A DNA stretch of 64,000 nucleotides from Streptomyces barringtoniae (GCF_020819595.1 NZ_JAJHNP010000004.1:310001-374000), one strand, 5' to 3'; shown: positions 14,475-24,216, numbered from the stretch's first letter. The notes: generated by a model from the sequence alone, not told the origin. Numbers and translations: made by a program.

Positions 14475-16676
14475 CTACCCGTTGTCACCCGCCTGTTCAC
14501 GGATCCGTTCGGCGATCTGCGGCGGCATCGGCTCGTGCCGGGCGTAGGAGCGGTCGAACCGTGCCGTGCCGTGCGACAGCGAGCGCAGGTCGACGGCGTA
14601 CCGGCCGATCTCGAACTCGGGGACCTCGGCCTTGATCACGGTCCGCCCGGAACCCACCTGTTCGGTGCCGAGCACCCGGCCGCGCCGGCTGGACAGGTCG
14701 CTCATGACGGCGCCCACGTAGTCGTCGCCGACCAGCACGGACACCTCGGCCACCGGCTCCAGCAGATGGATGCGGGCGTCGGCCGCGGCCTCGCGCAGCG
14801 CGAGCGCGCCCGCGGTCTGGAAGGCGGCGTCGGAGGAGTCCACCGAGTGCGCCTTGCCGTCCAGCAGCGTGACCCGCACGTCCACCAGCGGATATCCGGC
14901 GGCGACACCCTTGGCGGCCTGGGCCCGTACGCCCTTCTCCACGGACGGGATGAACTGCCGCGGTACGGCGCCGCCGACCACCTTGTCCACGAACTCGACG
15001 CCCGAGCCGCCCGGCAGCGGCTCCACCTCGATCTCGCAGATGGCGTACTGCCCGTGCCCGCCGGACTGCTTCACATGCCGCCCGCGCCCGGTCGCCTTGT
15101 TCGCGAACGTCTCCCGCAGGGAGACCTTGTGCGGGACGACGTCGACCTGGACGCCGTAGCGGCTGCGCAGCCGTTCCAGGGCGACGTCCGCGTGGGCTTC
15201 GCCCAGGCACCACAGAACCACCTGGTGGGTGTCCTGGTTCTGCTCCAGCCGCATGGTCGGGTCCTCGGCCACCAGCCGGGCGAGGCCCTGCGAGAGCTTG
15301 TCCTCGTCGGCCTTGCTGTGCGCCTGGATGGCGAGCGGCAGCAGCGGGTCGGGCATCCGCCAGGGCTCCATGAGCAGCGGGTCGTCCTTCGCGGAGAGCG
15401 TGTCCCCGGTCTCGGCCCGGCCGAGCTTGGCCACGCACACCAGGTCGCCGGCGACGGCGCGCGTCACCGGGCGCTGCTGCTTGCCGAAGGGCATGGACAG
15501 CGCGCCGACCTTCTCGTCGACGTCGTGGTCCTCGTGGCCGCGGTCGGCCAGCCCGTGCCCGGAGACGTGCACCGTCTGGTCGGGGCGCAGGGCGCCGGAG
15601 AAGACGCGCACCAGCGAGACGCGTCCGACGTAGGGGTCGGAGGAGGTCTTGACGACCTCGGCGACGAGCGGGCCGTCGGTGTCGCAGGGCTTCAGCTCGC
15701 GCGACTTGCCGTCGAGGGTCGTCACCTCGGGCAGCGGGTGCTCGAAGGGGGTCGGGAACCCGCCCGTGACCAACTCCAGCAGCTCGACCGTACCGAGCCC
15801 CTGTTTGGCGCCGTCGGCGGCGGGGGCGGCCGCCAGGACGGGGAAGAACGAGCCGCGGGCGACGGCCCGCTCCAGGTCCTGGATCAGCGTCTTGACGTCG
15901 ACCTGCTCGCCGCCGAGATAGCGGTCCATGAGGGTCTCGTCCTCGCTCTCGGCGATGATCCCCTCGATGAGCCGGTTGCGGGCCTCCTCGATGTCCGGCA
16001 GCTGGTCCTCGCCGGGCTCGGAGTCCTTGCGCTCCCCGGTCGAGTAGTCGAACAGCTTCTGCGACAGCAGCCCGACCAGCCCGGTCACGGGCGCGTGCCC
16101 ATCGGGACCCTCGGGCCCGCGCAGCGGCAGGTACAGCGGCAGTACGGCATCGGGGTCGTCCCCGCCGAAGGCCTCCGCGCAGATCCGGGTCATCTCCTCG
16201 AAGTCGGCGCGCGCCGCCTCCAGGTGCGTGATCACGATCGCGCGCGGCATGCCGACGGCCGCGCACTCCTCCCAGACCATCCGGGTGGAGCCGTCCACGC
16301 CGTCCGAGGCCGAGACGACGAAGAGGGCCGCGTCCGCGGCGCGCAGACCGGCCCTGAGCTCCCCTACGAAGTCGGCGTACCCGGGGGTGTCGAGCAGGTT
16401 GATCTTGATGCCGTCCCATTCGACCGGCACCAGGGAGAGCTGTACGGAGCGCTGCTGCCGGTGCTCGATCTCGTCGTAGTCCGAGACGGTGCCGCCGTCC
16501 TCCACGCGGCCCGCCCGGTTCACCGCCCCCGCGGTCAGCGCGAGGGCCTCCACCAGAGTCGTCTTGCCCGAACCGGAGTGGCCGACCAGCACCACGTTCC
16601 GTACGGATGCGGGCTGGTCGGCCTCCAGAGCCCTGCCGGCGGCCCCGGGGTGGTGTGTTTGAGTCTTGTCGCCCAT
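14475..16676 (-). CDS. Elongation factor G paralogue (EF-G2 type)
   Basis: This encodes 733 aa from ATG 16676 (GGGAGGC 7 nt upstream). The five-domain EF-G layout is present: a G domain with P-loop GHSGSGKT (residues 32-39) and DTPG (96-99), then domains II to V (e.g. LGEAHADVALERLRSRYG; RGRHVKQSGGHGQYAICEIEVEPL; PEFEIGRYAVDLRSLSHGTARF). Two nucleotide-site elements are altered. The G4 NKxD is THLE (150-153), and the switch I segment RGITI reads RSVQL (76-80), losing the magnesium-binding Thr. It corresponds to the mycobacterial fusA2 type, reported to lack ribosome-stimulated GTPase activity. A role distinct from normal translocation is likely. Confidence 0.9.
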   Translation of the reverse strand: MGDKTQTHHPGAAGRALEADQPASVRNVVLVGHSGSGKTTLVEALALTAGAVNRAGRVEDGGTVSDYDEIEHRQQRSVQLSLVPVEWDGIKINLLDTPGYADFVGELRAGLRAADAALFVVSASDGVDGSTRMVWEECAAVGMPRAIVITHLEAARADFEEMTRICAEAFGGDDPDAVLPLYLPLRGPEGPDGHAPVTGLVGLLSQKLFDYSTGERKDSEPGEDQLPDIEEARNRLIEGIIAESEDETLMDRYLGGEQVDVKTLIQDLERAVARGSFFPVLAAAPAADGAKQGLGTVELLELVTGGFPTPFEHPLPEVTTLDGKSRELKPCDTDGPLVAEVVKTSSDPYVGRVSLVRVFSGALRPDQTVHVSGHGLADRGHEDHDVDEKVGALSMPFGKQQRPVTRAVAGDLVCVAKLGRAETGDTLSAKDDPLLMEPWRMPDPLLPLAIQAHSKADEDKLSQGLARLVAEDPTMRLEQNQDTHQVVLWCLGEAHADVALERLRSRYGVQVDVVPHKVSLRETFANKATGRGRHVKQSGGHGQYAICEIEVEPLPGGSGVEFVDKVVGGAVPRQFIPSVEKGVRAQAAKGVAAGYPLVDVRVTLLDGKAHSVDSSDAAFQTAGALALREAAADARIHLLEPVAEVSVLVGDDYVGAVMSDLSSRRGRVLGTEQVGSGRTVIKAEVPEFEIGRYAVDLRSLSHGTARFDRSYARHEPMPPQIAERIREQAGDNG

Positions 16677-16913
16677 GATCCTGCCTCCCGTGCACGGTGA
16701 GGTCACTGTGGGCGCGGACACGCGGGACCCGCGTGCACTGGCGGCTCCGGCGACGCCCGCGGTTATTCGAGCTTTCCACTCCCGTCACGTTGCGTCCATA
16801 CGAACGACAGCCGCGGCCGCCGATCGCGCCGCGCGCGCCCCGCGCACGGCGGCACACACCGGTTCGCGCCACGGGCCGCGGGTGCCCGCCCGCCGCGCAT
16901 GCGCGCGCGTGAC

Positions 16914-16919
16914 TACGAT
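16914..16919 (+). promoter_or_regulatory. -10 candidate for the PIM biosynthesis genes
   Basis: TACGAT lies 53 nt upstream of the CDP-alcohol phosphatidyltransferase start in the 296-bp divergent region shared with the EF-G-like gene. The -35 is not evident. Confidence 0.3.
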
Positions 16920-16972
16920 GGGCCAGCCGGAGGCCACCAGGGGCCGCGGCGACACCGACCGTCGGGAAGGCC

Positions 16973-17641
16973 ATGCTGAACAAGTACGCGCGTGCATTCT
17001 TCACGCGTGTCCTCACACCGTTCGCCGCGTTTCTCATCCGCCGGGGCGTGAGCCCCGACACGGTCACGCTCATCGGCACGGCCGGTGTGGTCGCGGGCGC
17101 GCTGGTCTTCTACCCCAGGGGCGAGTTCTTCTGGGGCACGGTCGTGATCACTCTGTTCGTCTTCTCCGACCTGGTCGACGGCAACATGGCCCGCCAGCTG
17201 GGCCGCTCCAGCCGCTGGGGCGCCTTCCTGGACTCCACCCTCGACCGGGTCGCCGACGGCGCGATCTTCGGCGGGTTCGCGCTCTGGTACGCGGGCAACG
17301 GGAACAACAACGTCCTGTGCGCCGTCTCGATCTTCTGCCTGGCCAGCGGGCAGGTGGTGTCGTACACCAAGGCGCGCGGCGAGTCGATCGGGCTGCCGGT
17401 CGCCGTCAACGGCCTCGTCGAACGCGCCGAGCGGCTGGTGATCTCGCTGGTCGCGGCCGGTTTCGCGGGCATGCACAAGTTCGGTGTGCCGGGCATCCAG
17501 TGGCTGCTGCCGATCGCCCTGTGGATTGTCGCCGTCGGCAGCCTCGTCACGCTGATCCAGCGGGTCGTCACCGTGCGCCGCGAGTCCGCCGAGGCGGAGG
17601 CCGCCGCGGCCCGGCAGAGCCCCAGTGAGGCCGCGAAGTGA
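16973..17641 (+). CDS. pgsA: Phosphatidylinositol phosphate synthase (CDP-alcohol phosphatidyltransferase)
   Basis: This encodes 222 aa and is a membrane enzyme. The CDP-alcohol phosphotransferase signature D-x2-DG-x2-AR-x8-G-x3-D-x3-D is complete (DLVDGNMARQLGRSSRWG AFLDSTLDRVAD). Several helices follow (ALWYAG..., LVISLVAAGFAG, WLLPIALWIVAVGSLVTLI). In actinobacteria the enzyme at this locus joins CDP-diacylglycerol to inositol-1-phosphate, giving PI phosphate, the first step to phosphatidylinositol and its mannosides. The next two genes, an acyltransferase and PimA, support this over a PG-phosphate role. The stop overlaps the next GTG. The start is ATG 16973 with GGGAAGG very close upstream. 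Confidence 0.88.
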   Translation: MLNKYARAFFTRVLTPFAAFLIRRGVSPDTVTLIGTAGVVAGALVFYPRGEFFWGTVVITLFVFSDLVDGNMARQLGRSSRWGAFLDSTLDRVADGAIFGGFALWYAGNGNNNVLCAVSIFCLASGQVVSYTKARGESIGLPVAVNGLVERAERLVISLVAAGFAGMHKFGVPGIQWLLPIALWIVAVGSLVTLIQRVVTVRRESAEAEAAAARQSPSEAAK

Positions 17642-18546
17642 GCGCCGCCGAACGGCTCACCGACGGGCTGTACGGGCTCGGCTGGGGCACCGTCAAGAAG
17701 CTCCCCGAACCCGTAGCGGTCCGTCTCGGGCACACCATCGCCGACCTCGCCTGGAAGCAGCGCGGCAAGGGCGTACAGCGCCTGGAGTCGAACTACGCGC
17801 GCGTGCTGCCCGACGCCGGACCCGAGCGCCTGCGCGAGCTGTCCCGCGCGGGCATGCGTTCGTACCTGCGCTACTGGATGGAGTCCTTCCGGCTGCCCGC
17901 CTGGAGCCGGGAGCGCGTGAAGTCGGGCTTCGACCCGAAGGACATACATTTCCTGACCGACGGGCTCGCCTCCGGCCAGGGCGTGATCCTCGCGCTGCCG
18001 CACATGGCCAACTACGACCTCGCGGGCGCCTGGGTCACCACCAAGCTGGAGACGCCGTTCACCACGGTCGCCGAGCGGCTCAAGCCCGAGACGCTGTACG
18101 ACCGTTTCGTCGCCTATCGCGAGGGCCTCGGCATGGAGGTCCTGCCGCACAGCGGCGGCTCCGCGTTCGGCACCCTGGCCCGCAGGCTGCGCGACGGCGG
18201 CCTGGTCTGCCTGGTCGCCGACCGGGACCTGTCCGCCTCCGGCGTCGAGGTCGACTTCTTCGGCGAGAAGACCCGGATGCCCGCGGGCCCGGCCCTGCTC
18301 GCCCAGCAGACCGGCGCGCTGCTGCTGCCGGTCACGCTCTGGTACGACGACTCGCCCGTCATGCAGGGCCGTGTGCACCCCCCGGTCGAGGTGCCCGAGT
18401 CAGGTACCCGGGCCGAGAAGACGTCTGTCATGACACAGGCGCTGGCCGACGCCTTCGCCACCGGGATCGCCGACCATCCGGAGGACTGGCACATGCTGCA
18501 GCGGCTGTGGCTCGCCGACCTCGACCCCGCGAAGGGACCCTCGTGA
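17638..18546 (+). CDS. Phosphatidylinositol mannoside acyltransferase (PatA-like)
   Basis: This encodes 302 aa from GTG 17638, overlapping the previous stop (GTGA). It belongs to the LpxL/HtrB lysophospholipid acyltransferase superfamily. The catalytic His and acid are in ALPHMANYDLAG (HxxxxD), and GLVCLVADRDLSASGVEVDFFGE gives the second conserved block. In mycobacteria the gene at this position acylates the mannose of PIM1/PIM2 on the cytosolic face of the membrane. Position between PIP synthase and PimA makes the same role likely here. No transmembrane helix is obvious, as expected for a peripheral membrane enzyme. Confidence 0.87.
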   Translation: MSAAERLTDGLYGLGWGTVKKLPEPVAVRLGHTIADLAWKQRGKGVQRLESNYARVLPDAGPERLRELSRAGMRSYLRYWMESFRLPAWSRERVKSGFDPKDIHFLTDGLASGQGVILALPHMANYDLAGAWVTTKLETPFTTVAERLKPETLYDRFVAYREGLGMEVLPHSGGSAFGTLARRLRDGGLVCLVADRDLSASGVEVDFFGEKTRMPAGPALLAQQTGALLLPVTLWYDDSPVMQGRVHPPVEVPESGTRAEKTSVMTQALADAFATGIADHPEDWHMLQRLWLADLDPAKGPS

Positions 18547-19706
18547 GAATCGGGATCGTCTGCCCGTACTCCTGGGACGTGCCCGGCGGCGTCCAGTTCC
18601 ACATCCGCGACCTCGCCGAGTACTTCCTCCGCCTCGGCCACGACGTGTCCGTCCTCGCCCCGGCCGACGACGACACCCCGCTGCCGCCGTACGTCGTCTC
18701 GGCCGGCCGCGCCGTCCCGGTGCCCTACAACGGCTCCGTGGCCCGCCTGAACTTCGGCTTCCTGTCGGCCGCGCGGGTACGGCGCTGGCTGCACGAGGGC
18801 GCCTTCGACGTGGTCCACATCCACGAGCCGACCTCTCCCTCGCTGGGCCTGCTGACCTGCTGGGCGGCCTCCGGCCCGATCGTGGCCACGTTCCACACCT
18901 CCAACCCCCGCTCACGCGCGATGATCGCCGCGTACGCCATCCTCCAGGCGGCCCTGGAGAAGATCAGCGCCCGGATCGCGGTCAGCGAGTACGCCCGGCG
19001 GACGCTGGTCGAGCACCTCGGCGGGGACGCGGTCGTCATCCCCAACGGCGTCGACGTGGACTTCTTCGCCTCGGCAGAGCCCAAGGCGGAGTGGCAGGGC
19101 GACACCATCGGCTTCATCGGCCGTATCGACGAGCCCCGCAAGGGCCTGCCGGTCCTCATGAAGGCCCTCCCGACGATCCTTGCCGCCCGCCCGCGGACCC
19201 GCCTGCTGGTCGCGGGCCGCGGCGACGAGGAGGCGGCCGTCGAGGACCTGCCGAAGGAACTGCGCGCGCGTGTGGAGTTCCTCGGCATGATCAGCGACGA
19301 GGACAAGGCGCGCCTCCTGCGCAGCGTCGACCTGTACGTCGCCCCCAACACCGGCGGCGAGAGCTTCGGCATCATCCTGGTCGAGGCGATGTCGGCGGGT
19401 GCCCCCGTGCTCGCCTCCGACCTGGACGCCTTCGTGCAGGTCCTCGACCAGGGCGCGGCGGGCGAGGTCTTCGCCAACGAGGACGCCGACGCACTCGCCG
19501 ACGCCGCCGTACGGCTCCTGGCGGACCCGGCCCGCCGCACCGAACTGCGCGACCGCGGCAGCGCCCACGTGCGGCGCTTCGACTGGTCGACGGTCGGCGC
19601 GGACATCCTGTCCGTCTACGAGACGGTCACGGCCGGCGCGGCGGCGGTCGCGGCGGACGAGCGCACGACGGGACTGAGGGCACGCTTCGGACTGGCCCGC
19701 GACTGA
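18543..19706 (+). CDS. pimA: Phosphatidylinositol alpha-mannosyltransferase PimA
   Basis: This encodes 387 aa from GTG 18543, overlapping the preceding stop. It is a GT-B fold family 4 glycosyltransferase. The N-terminus RIGIVCPYSWDVPGGVQFHIRDLAE contains the glycine-rich loop near the donor site. The acceptor region has FHTSNPRSRAM, the linker is GFIGRIDEPRKGLPVLMKAL, and the EX7E motif lies in ESFGIILVEAMSAGAPVLASDL. The enzyme transfers mannose from GDP-mannose to PI at the membrane surface. It is the third gene of a tightly overlapping operon, and the same order is seen in mycobacteria. Confidence 0.93.
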   Translation: MRIGIVCPYSWDVPGGVQFHIRDLAEYFLRLGHDVSVLAPADDDTPLPPYVVSAGRAVPVPYNGSVARLNFGFLSAARVRRWLHEGAFDVVHIHEPTSPSLGLLTCWAASGPIVATFHTSNPRSRAMIAAYAILQAALEKISARIAVSEYARRTLVEHLGGDAVVIPNGVDVDFFASAEPKAEWQGDTIGFIGRIDEPRKGLPVLMKALPTILAARPRTRLLVAGRGDEEAAVEDLPKELRARVEFLGMISDEDKARLLRSVDLYVAPNTGGESFGIILVEAMSAGAPVLASDLDAFVQVLDQGAAGEVFANEDADALADAAVRLLADPARRTELRDRGSAHVRRFDWSTVGADILSVYETVTAGAAAVAADERTTGLRARFGLARD

Positions 19707-19832
19707 GGCCGCGGCCATGGGCCGGGCCGGACACGATCAACCGCAGCGGCCCTCGGGCGGGCGCGCCGAGCCGCCCGGCGGGCGGCCGGAGCCGGGGTGG
19801 GATCGCCGTGAGGGGCCGGTTCCCGCAGCCGA

Positions 19833-19844
19833 TAGCCTTCCGGC
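19833..19844 (+). promoter_or_regulatory. -10 element of leaderless LemA-like gene
   Basis: TAGCCT (19833-19838) ends 6 nt before GTG 19845, with no ribosome binding site between, so the mRNA probably starts at the GTG. Confidence 0.45.
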
Positions 19845-20387
19845 GTGACCGCAACCCTCATCTGGATCCTCGTCGCAGTCGTCGCGATCGGCGTGTACCT
19901 GAGCTGGACGGCCGGGCGGCTGGACCGGCTGCACGTGCGGATGGACGCCGCGCGGGCCGCGCTCGACGCGCAGCTGCTGCGCCGGGCCTCCGTGGCCCAG
20001 GAACTGGCCACCTCGGGCGTGCTGGACCCGGCCGCCTCGATCGTGCTGTACGAGGCCGCGCACGCCGCCCGGCAGGCCGAGGAGGAGCAGCGGGAGGTCG
20101 CCGAGAGCGAGCTGAGCCAGGCGCTGCGCGCGGTCTTCGAGGATCCGGCCCAGGTGGAGGCCGTACGGGAGGCCCCAGGAGGGGAGGAGGCGGCCCATGA
20201 GCTGGCCGAGGCCGTCCGCAGGGTCCCCATGGCCCGCCGCTTCCACAACGACGCCGTAGGAGCCGCACGCAGGCTCCGCGAGCACCGCAAGGTCCGCTGG
20301 TTCCGGCTGGCCGGCCACGCCCCGTTCCCCCTGGCCTTCGAGATGGACGACGAGCCCCCCGCGGCCCTGGTGGAGCGGGCCGCCTGA
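19845..20387 (+). CDS. LemA-like membrane-anchored protein
   Basis: This encodes 180 aa: an N-terminal transmembrane helix ([22 protein letters not shown]), then a long helical segment with [33 protein letters not shown] and the pattern [33 protein letters not shown]. The latter resembles the LemA family (variable coil followed by N-R-A/x-V motifs and an amphipathic end). The C-terminal part ends in an acidic, Pro-rich tail. The function is unknown; LemA proteins are helical bundles on the membrane. GTG 19845 is supported by the -10 element six bases upstream. Confidence 0.75.
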   Translation: MTATLIWILVAVVAIGVYLSWTAGRLDRLHVRMDAARAALDAQLLRRASVAQELATSGVLDPAASIVLYEAAHAARQAEEEQREVAESELSQALRAVFEDPAQVEAVREAPGGEEAAHELAEAVRRVPMARRFHNDAVGAARRLREHRKVRWFRLAGHAPFPLAFEMDDEPPAALVERAA

Positions 20388-20515
20388 ACCCCGGGAGAAC
20401 TCCTCGCTGCACGAAAAGGATCCACCGGCTTGCCATTGGCCCTTGCTGTGGCCTGGTCCACTCACGTTTCCTCGATGCTGCAGAGAAACCCTCTTTCACT
20501 TCAGTGAGGTCACCC

Positions 20516-21421
20516 GTGTCCACCATCGAGAACCAGGCTCCCGAGACCGGCACCGCGCGCGTGAAGCGTGGCATGGCCGAGCAGCTCAAGGGCGGCGTGA
20601 TCATGGACGTCGTCACGCCGGAGCAGGCGAAGATCGCCGAGGACGCGGGCGCCGTCGCGGTCATGGCCCTGGAGCGGGTCCCGGCCGACATCCGCAAGGA
20701 CGGCGGCGTGGCCCGCATGTCCGACCCGGACATGATCGAGGGCATCATCAACGCCGTCTCGATCCCCGTCATGGCCAAGTCCCGCATCGGCCACTTCGTC
20801 GAGGCCCAGGTGCTGCAGGCCCTCGGCGTCGACTACATCGACGAGTCCGAGGTCCTCACCCCGGCCGACGAGGTCAACCACTCCGACAAGTGGGCCTTCA
20901 CCACCCCGTTCGTGTGCGGTGCCACCAACCTGGGCGAGGCCCTGCGCCGCATCGCCGAGGGTGCCGCGATGATCCGCTCCAAGGGCGAGGCCGGCACCGG
21001 CAACGTCGTGGAGGCCGTCCGCCACCTGCGCCAGATCAAGAACGAGATCGCCAAGCTGCGCGGCTTCGACAACCACGAGTTGTACGCCGCCGCCAAGGAG
21101 CTGCGCGCCCCGTACGAGCTGGTCAAGGAGGTCGCCGAGCTGGGCAAGCTCCCCGTGGTCCTCTTCTCCGCCGGCGGCGTGGCCACCCCGGCCGACGCGG
21201 CCCTGATGCGCCAGCTCGGCGCCGAGGGCGTGTTCGTCGGCTCGGGCATCTTCAAGTCCGGCGACCCGGCCAAGCGCGCCGCCGCCATCGTGAAGGCCAC
21301 CACCTTCTACGACGACCCGAAGATCATCGCGGACGCGTCCCGCAACCTGGGCGAGGCCATGGTCGGCATCAACTGCGACATCCTCCCCGAGTCCGAGCGC
21401 TACGCGAACCGCGGCTGGTAA
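20516..21421 (+). CDS. pdxS: Pyridoxal 5'-phosphate synthase subunit PdxS
   Basis: This encodes 301 aa from GTG 20516. It is the TIM-barrel synthase of the DXP-independent vitamin B6 pathway, combining ribose 5-phosphate, glyceraldehyde 3-phosphate and ammonia. Conserved blocks: [52 protein letters not shown], the catalytic lysine in [14 protein letters not shown], and the phosphate-binding [17 protein letters not shown]...[14 protein letters not shown]. It is followed 30 bp on by pdxT, whose glutaminase supplies ammonia. The pair forms a 12+12 complex in other organisms. Confidence 0.97.
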   Translation: MSTIENQAPETGTARVKRGMAEQLKGGVIMDVVTPEQAKIAEDAGAVAVMALERVPADIRKDGGVARMSDPDMIEGIINAVSIPVMAKSRIGHFVEAQVLQALGVDYIDESEVLTPADEVNHSDKWAFTTPFVCGATNLGEALRRIAEGAAMIRSKGEAGTGNVVEAVRHLRQIKNEIAKLRGFDNHELYAAAKELRAPYELVKEVAELGKLPVVLFSAGGVATPADAALMRQLGAEGVFVGSGIFKSGDPAKRAAAIVKATTFYDDPKIIADASRNLGEAMVGINCDILPESERYANRGW

Positions 21422-21451
21422 TTCCCACCTCCAGAGGACTGCACGAAACAC

Positions 21452-22060
21452 ATGACTGACGCACCCGTGATAGGCGTCCTGGCCCTCCAGGGCGACGTAC
21501 GGGAGCACCTCATCGCCCTGGCCGCGGCCGACGCCGTGGCCAGGCCGGTGCGGCGCCCCGAGGAACTCGCCGAGGTCGACGGCCTCGTCCTGCCCGGCGG
21601 CGAGTCCACCACCATCTCCAAGCTGGCCATCCTCTTCGGCGTGATGGAGCCCCTTCGCGCGCGCGTGGCCGACGGCATGCCCGTCTACGGCACCTGCGCG
21701 GGCATGATCATGCTCGCCGACAAGATCCTCGACCCGCGCTCGGGCCAGGAGACCATCGGCGGCATCGACATGATCGTGCGCCGCAACGCCTTCGGGCGGC
21801 AGAACGAGTCGTTCGAGGCCGCGGTCGACGTGAAGGGCGTCGCGGGCGATCCTGTGGAGGGCGTCTTCATCCGCGCCCCCTGGGTGGAGTCCGTGGGCGC
21901 CGGGGCCGAGGTGCTCGCCGAGCACGACGGCCACATCGTCGCCGTCCGTCAGGGCAACGTGCTCGCCACGTCGTTCCACCCGGAACTGACCGGCGACCAC
22001 CGCGTGCACTCCCTGTTCGTCGACATGGTGCGCGCCAACCGGGCGCCGGAGTCCTTGTAG
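21452..22060 (+). CDS. pdxT: Pyridoxal 5'-phosphate synthase glutaminase subunit PdxT
   Basis: This encodes 202 aa and is a class I glutamine amidotransferase. The catalytic Cys is in [14 protein letters not shown], and the His/Glu pair is in [15 protein letters not shown]. The oxyanion strand is [15 protein letters not shown]. It hydrolyses glutamine and channels ammonia to PdxS. ATG 21452 follows pdxS by 30 bp. The stop TAG (22058-22060) forms part of the -10 hexamer of the next gene. Confidence 0.97.
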   Translation: MTDAPVIGVLALQGDVREHLIALAAADAVARPVRRPEELAEVDGLVLPGGESTTISKLAILFGVMEPLRARVADGMPVYGTCAGMIMLADKILDPRSGQETIGGIDMIVRRNAFGRQNESFEAAVDVKGVAGDPVEGVFIRAPWVESVGAGAEVLAEHDGHIVAVRQGNVLATSFHPELTGDHRVHSLFVDMVRANRAPESL

Positions 22061-22063
22061 GAT
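22058..22063 (+). promoter_or_regulatory. -10 element of yebC overlapping the pdxT stop
   Basis: TAGGAT begins at the pdxT stop codon TAG. A start near 22070 would give a leader of about 40 nt carrying the ribosome binding site GAAGGAGA. Confidence 0.45.
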
Positions 22064-22108
22064 CTCTGACGTTCGTACAGAGATTGGTTACGCGAAGGAG
22101 ACAGGCAG

Positions 22109-22861
22109 ATGTCCGGCCACTCTAAATGGGCCACGACGAAGCACAAGAAGGCCGTGATCGATGCCAAGCGCGGCAAGCTCTTCGCGAAGCTGATCAAGAA
22201 CATCGAGGTCGCGGCCCGCATGGGCGGCGTCGACCTCGACGGCAACCCGACGCTCTACGACGCCGTCCAGAAGGCCAAGAAGCAGTCGGTGCCGAACAAG
22301 AACATCGACTCCGCGATCAAGCGTGGTGGCGGTCTCGAGGCCGGCGGCGCCGACTACGAGACGATCATGTACGAGGGTTACGGCCCGAACGGCGTCGCCG
22401 TGCTCATCGAGTGCCTCACCGACAACCGCAACCGCGCCGCCTCCGACGTCCGCGTGGCCATGACCCGCAACGGCGGCTCCATGGCCGACCCGGGCTCGGT
22501 GTCGTACCTGTTCAACCGCAAGGGCGTGGTCATCGTCCCCAAGGGCGAGCTGACCGAGGACGACGTGCTCGGCGCCGTCCTGGACGCCGGTGCCGAGGAA
22601 GTCAACGACCTCGGCGAGAACTTCGAGGTCATCAGCGAGGCCACCGACCTGGTCGCGGTCCGCACCGCCCTCCAGGAGGCGGGCATCGACTACGAGTCCG
22701 CCGAGGCCAACTTCGTCCCGACCATGCAGGTCGAGCTGGACGAGGAGGGCGCCAAGAAGATCTTCAAGCTGATCGACGCACTCGAGGACAGCGACGACGT
22801 GCAGAACGTCTTCGCCAACTTCGACGTGAGCGACGAGATCATGGAGAAGGTCGACGCGTAA
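22109..22861 (+). CDS. YebC/PmpR family protein
   Basis: This encodes 250 aa. [37 protein letters not shown] is the invariant N-terminal signature. [44 protein letters not shown] and the C-terminal [16 protein letters not shown] complete the three-domain fold. YebC proteins are DNA-binding regulators; recent work also links one subfamily to relief of ribosome stalling at proline stretches. It stands directly upstream of ruvCAB, the usual bacterial arrangement. The ribosome binding site is GAAGGAGA, and the gene is followed by a strong terminator, so ruvC has its own start. Confidence 0.95.
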   Translation: MSGHSKWATTKHKKAVIDAKRGKLFAKLIKNIEVAARMGGVDLDGNPTLYDAVQKAKKQSVPNKNIDSAIKRGGGLEAGGADYETIMYEGYGPNGVAVLIECLTDNRNRAASDVRVAMTRNGGSMADPGSVSYLFNRKGVVIVPKGELTEDDVLGAVLDAGAEEVNDLGENFEVISEATDLVAVRTALQEAGIDYESAEANFVPTMQVELDEEGAKKIFKLIDALEDSDDVQNVFANFDVSDEIMEKVDA

Positions 22862-22885
22862 CGCCGCGCGGGTTCAGCGGATTTC

Positions 22886-22921
22886 CGGCGGGCCGGTGGG
22901 ACACGTCCCACCGGCCCGCCG
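22886..22921. terminator. Strong hairpin after yebC
   Basis: A perfect 17-bp GC stem (22886-22902 with 22905-22921) has a minimal loop, 25 bp after the yebC stop, separating yebC from ruvC. Confidence 0.8.
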
Positions 22922-23012
22922 TCATTGTCAGTGGCACCCGATAGCCTGCACGAACTGGGGGTAGCGCCCAGCGGTGGCCGGGGGACGAACGAGTCGGCGA
23001 AGGAGGGGCCCG

Positions 23013-23552
23013 GTGCGGGTGATGGGGGTGGACCCGGGACTGACCCGGTGTGGTGTCGGCGTCGTCGAAGGCGTCGCGGGCCGCCCGCTCACCATGCTCG
23101 GCGTCGGTGTCGTACGCACGCCCGTGGACGCCGATCTCAGCCACCGCCTCCTCGCCGTCGAGCAGGGCCTGGAGCAGTGGCTGGACGAGCACCGGCCCGA
23201 GTGCGTCGCCGTCGAGCGTGTCTTCAGCCAGCACAACGTGCGCACGGTGATGGGCACCGCCCAGGCCAGCGCCGTGGCCATGCTGTGCGCCGCCCGCCGC
23301 GGCATCCCGGTCGCCCTGCACACCCCCAGCGAGGTCAAGGCCGCCGTCACCGGCAGCGGCCGTGCCGAGAAGGCGCAGGTCGGGGCCATGGTGACCCGGC
23401 TGCTCCGGCTGTCGGCACCGCCCAGGCCGGCCGACGCCGCCGACGCCCTCGCGCTCGCCATCTGCCACATCTGGCGCGCCCCCGCCCAGAACCGGCTCCA
23501 GCAGGCGGTCGCCCGCCACACAGTCAACGCAACGAAAGGCCGTACGGCATGA
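23013..23552 (+). CDS. ruvC: Holliday junction resolvase RuvC
   Basis: This encodes 179 aa from GTG 23013 (AGGAGGGG at 23001-23008). The RNase H-like fold has catalytic acids in [17 protein letters not shown] (Asp), [12 protein letters not shown] (Glu) and [15 protein letters not shown] (Asp/His region). It nicks four-way junctions symmetrically in the RuvABC complex. Its TGA overlaps the ruvA ATG. TAGCCT at 22942-22947 could be its -10. The last ~15 residues ([16 protein letters not shown]) extend slightly past the core fold. Confidence 0.96.
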   Translation: MRVMGVDPGLTRCGVGVVEGVAGRPLTMLGVGVVRTPVDADLSHRLLAVEQGLEQWLDEHRPECVAVERVFSQHNVRTVMGTAQASAVAMLCAARRGIPVALHTPSEVKAAVTGSGRAEKAQVGAMVTRLLRLSAPPRPADAADALALAICHIWRAPAQNRLQQAVARHTVNATKGRTA

Positions 23553-24154
23553 TCGCCTTCGTCAGCGGCACGGTCGCCGCGCTCGCCCCGGACGCCGCGG
23601 TCGTCGAGGTCGGCGGCGTGGGCATGGCCGTCCAGTGCACGCCGAACACGCTGTCCACGCTCCGCATCGGCCGGCCCGCCAAGCTGCACACCTCGCTCGT
23701 GGTCCGCGAGGACTCGCTGACCCTGTACGGCTTCGCCGACGACGACGAGCGCCAGGTCTTCGAGCTGCTGCAGACCGCGAGCGGAGTCGGCCCGCGCCTG
23801 GCCCAGGCCATGCTCGCGGTACACACCCCGGACGCCCTGCGCCGCGCCGTCGCCACCGGTGACGAGAAGGCCCTCACCGCCGTCCCCGGCATCGGCAAGA
23901 AGGGCGCCCAGAAGCTGCTGCTGGAGCTGAAGGACCGGCTCGGCGAGCCCGTCGGCGCGCCCGTGGTCGGCGCCCCGGTCACCCAGGGCTGGCGCGACCA
24001 GCTGCACGCGGCCCTCATCGGCCTCGGCTACGCCACCCGCGAGGCCGACGAGGCCGTCACCGCGGTGGCGCCCCAGGCAGAGGCCGCCGGCGGCACCCCG
24101 CAGGTCGGACAGCTGCTGAGGGCCGCCCTGCAGACCCTGAACCGCGCCCGCTGA
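23549..24154 (+). CDS. ruvA: Holliday junction branch migration protein RuvA
   Basis: This encodes 201 aa. It has an OB-fold domain I ([30 protein letters not shown]), tandem helix-hairpin-helix motifs ([42 protein letters not shown]), a flexible linker, and C-terminal domain III ([23 protein letters not shown]) that contacts RuvB. It binds the junction as a tetramer and loads RuvB. ATG 23549 overlaps the ruvC stop. Its last codons belong to a short direct repeat that continues into the ruvA-ruvB gap. Confidence 0.96.
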   Translation: MIAFVSGTVAALAPDAAVVEVGGVGMAVQCTPNTLSTLRIGRPAKLHTSLVVREDSLTLYGFADDDERQVFELLQTASGVGPRLAQAMLAVHTPDALRRAVATGDEKALTAVPGIGKKGAQKLLLELKDRLGEPVGAPVVGAPVTQGWRDQLHAALIGLGYATREADEAVTAVAPQAEAAGGTPQVGQLLRAALQTLNRAR

Positions 24155-24195
24155 CCCCACGCGAACCCGGCCCGCCGAACCGCGCCCGCTGACCC
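24139..24195 (+). repeat. 19-bp direct repeat at the ruvA stop
   Basis: The 19 bases at 24139-24157, including the ruvA stop codon, recur exactly at 24177-24195, 38 bp apart. This reproduces the coding end of ruvA in the intergenic space before ruvB. Confidence 0.85.
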
Positions 24196-24216
24196 ACGAC
24201 GATCGAGGCACACCAC

